A stretch of 45,774 nt of DNA, taken from NCBI GenBank assembly GCA_029565065.1, contig JAKQOW010000021.1:1-45774 (forward strand), written 5' to 3'. Position 1 is the first letter of the stretch, and every line of letters begins with the position of its first letter. The notes beneath the pieces were generated by a model, which worked only from the letters and a program-made list of their open reading frames with translations, searched no databases and was not told the origin of the DNA. The DNA is from Acidobacteriota bacterium (GTDB lineage Bacteria > Acidobacteriota > JAAYUB01). Positions 45,432 to 45,774 of the stretch are shown in pieces. The translations under genes and the position numbers were made by a program.

Positions 45432-45645
45432 GAGTAATCGTAATCGTGCTCGAGACTCGAGGATCGATCCCGACGTGCACAGCACGGAACCAGAGCGGCG
45501 TCATGCCGCCGTACACCAGATCGTCATGCTGTTTCACGATGGATCGCGGCCAGGCAGCAGGCCGCCTCCGGCGGGACGCGGCCAACTCCCGATCCGATTG
45601 CGATTCTCGATTACGATCACGATGACGATTACGAATTACGAGTTT
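45432..45645. repeat. Third hexamer-phase block, two inverted arms
   Basis: The left arm 45432-45466 reads GTAATCGTAATCGTGCTCGA then GACTCGAGGATCGAT. The right arm 45599-45645 reads CGATTCTCGATTACGATCAC then GATGACGATTACGAATTACG, i.e. the opposite orientation. Between them lies a REP-like hairpin unit (45487-45512) matching 4163-4190. The right arm runs into the stop codon of the last gene. Confidence 0.75.
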
Positions 45646-45773
45646 AGGGGCAGGCGGCCGGTGCGGCGGAGGTGGGCGTAGAGCAGGGTGCCGCCGGTGA
45701 CGGCGACGGGGAGGCAAATGAAGTTCAGCAGCGGGATCCAGAGCATCGCCGCCGTGGCCGCGCCCAGGCCCAT
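45636..45773 (-). CDS. CysZ/EI24-like membrane protein, C-terminal end (cut by window edge)
   Basis: A minus-strand frame enters from the right edge and encodes 45 or more residues: MGLGAATAAMLWIPLLNFIC, then LPVAVTGGTLLYAHLRRTG, ending at TAA 45636-45638. A hydrophobic WIPLLNF-LPVAV-GTLL end is characteristic of the EI24/CysZ family of sulfate- or envelope-linked membrane proteins, from memory of the family. The last codons (AAC TCG TAA) already belong to the hexamer repeat. The start lies outside the window. Confidence 0.6.
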   Translation of the reverse strand: MGLGAATAAMLWIPLLNFICLPVAVTGGTLLYAHLRRTGRLPLNS

Positions 45774-45774
45774 C

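Overview
The window is a GC-rich stretch of a Gram-negative bacterial chromosome. An outer-membrane FadL-type porin, Sec and Tat signal peptides, a PilT retraction ATPase and a membrane-anchored multihaem cytochrome all point that way. The mix of C25 (gingipain-type) peptidase, NrfD/octahaem redox module, Ser/Thr kinase, TPR proteins and REP-like repeats would suit Acidobacteriota or a deltaproteobacteria-like lineage. That assignment is inference from gene content only and was not tested by any search.

Layout. (1) 1-1560 is a mobile/repeat zone: the 3' end of an IS4-type transposase, then a Y1 (REP-associated type) transposase framed by two 175-bp direct repeats and hairpin-rich REP mosaic. 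(2) 1700-6811 holds accessory genes: a secreted tandem-domain protein, a membrane protein, a nitroreductase and two unknowns, with a second REP mosaic at 5463-5980. (3) 7178-10630 is a secreted gingipain-type peptidase with PKD and PPC modules. (4) 11160-15391 is a two-gene redox operon: a Tat-exported four-cluster ferredoxin, followed by a single polypeptide that fuses an NrfD/HybB quinone-site membrane domain to a 14-haem cytochrome whose C-terminal part resembles octahaem tetrathionate reductase. (5) 15625-19374 carries TPR, clan-CD-like and HEAT proteins plus a repeat-rich gap. (6) 19423-20494 is queD-queC (queuosine). (7) 20587-28912 is a tightly overlapping operon read leftward: uvrA, hemX, hemA, hemC, a DUF4097-like gene, hutH. 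(8) 28981-31070 holds a Cache-domain membrane sensor with no output domain, divergent from a Ser/Thr kinase. (9) 31219-35649 holds a FadL-type porin, tmRNA (ssrA), a small secreted protein and recJ. (10) 35630-40327, leftward, is dus, coaD, phosphomannomutase, a dapF-like gene and trmJ. (11) 40523-44773, rightward, is pilT-recX-alaS. (12) 44774-45635 is a gene-free zone of degenerate six-base repeats and a 30-bp inverted repeat, running into the 3' end of a CysZ/EI24-like gene.

How the genes work together. The redox operon probably moves electrons between the quinone pool and a periplasmic acceptor or donor. Its cytochromes need haem, and hemA/hemC/hemX in the window serve early tetrapyrrole synthesis. 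Several housekeeping transcription units (uvrA, kinase, ssrA, recJ, dus) share a TGG-TATAAT extended -10 element, while pilT has a classical TTGACA-17-TAAGAT promoter.

Most worth a second look: the NrfD::14-haem fusion, the DapF-like protein with Ser at both catalytic Cys positions, a small secreted protein with a clan-CD-like His/Cys arrangement, the six-base-phased repeats that recur in inverted orientation about 27 kb apart, and the Y1 transposase unit with its long direct repeats.
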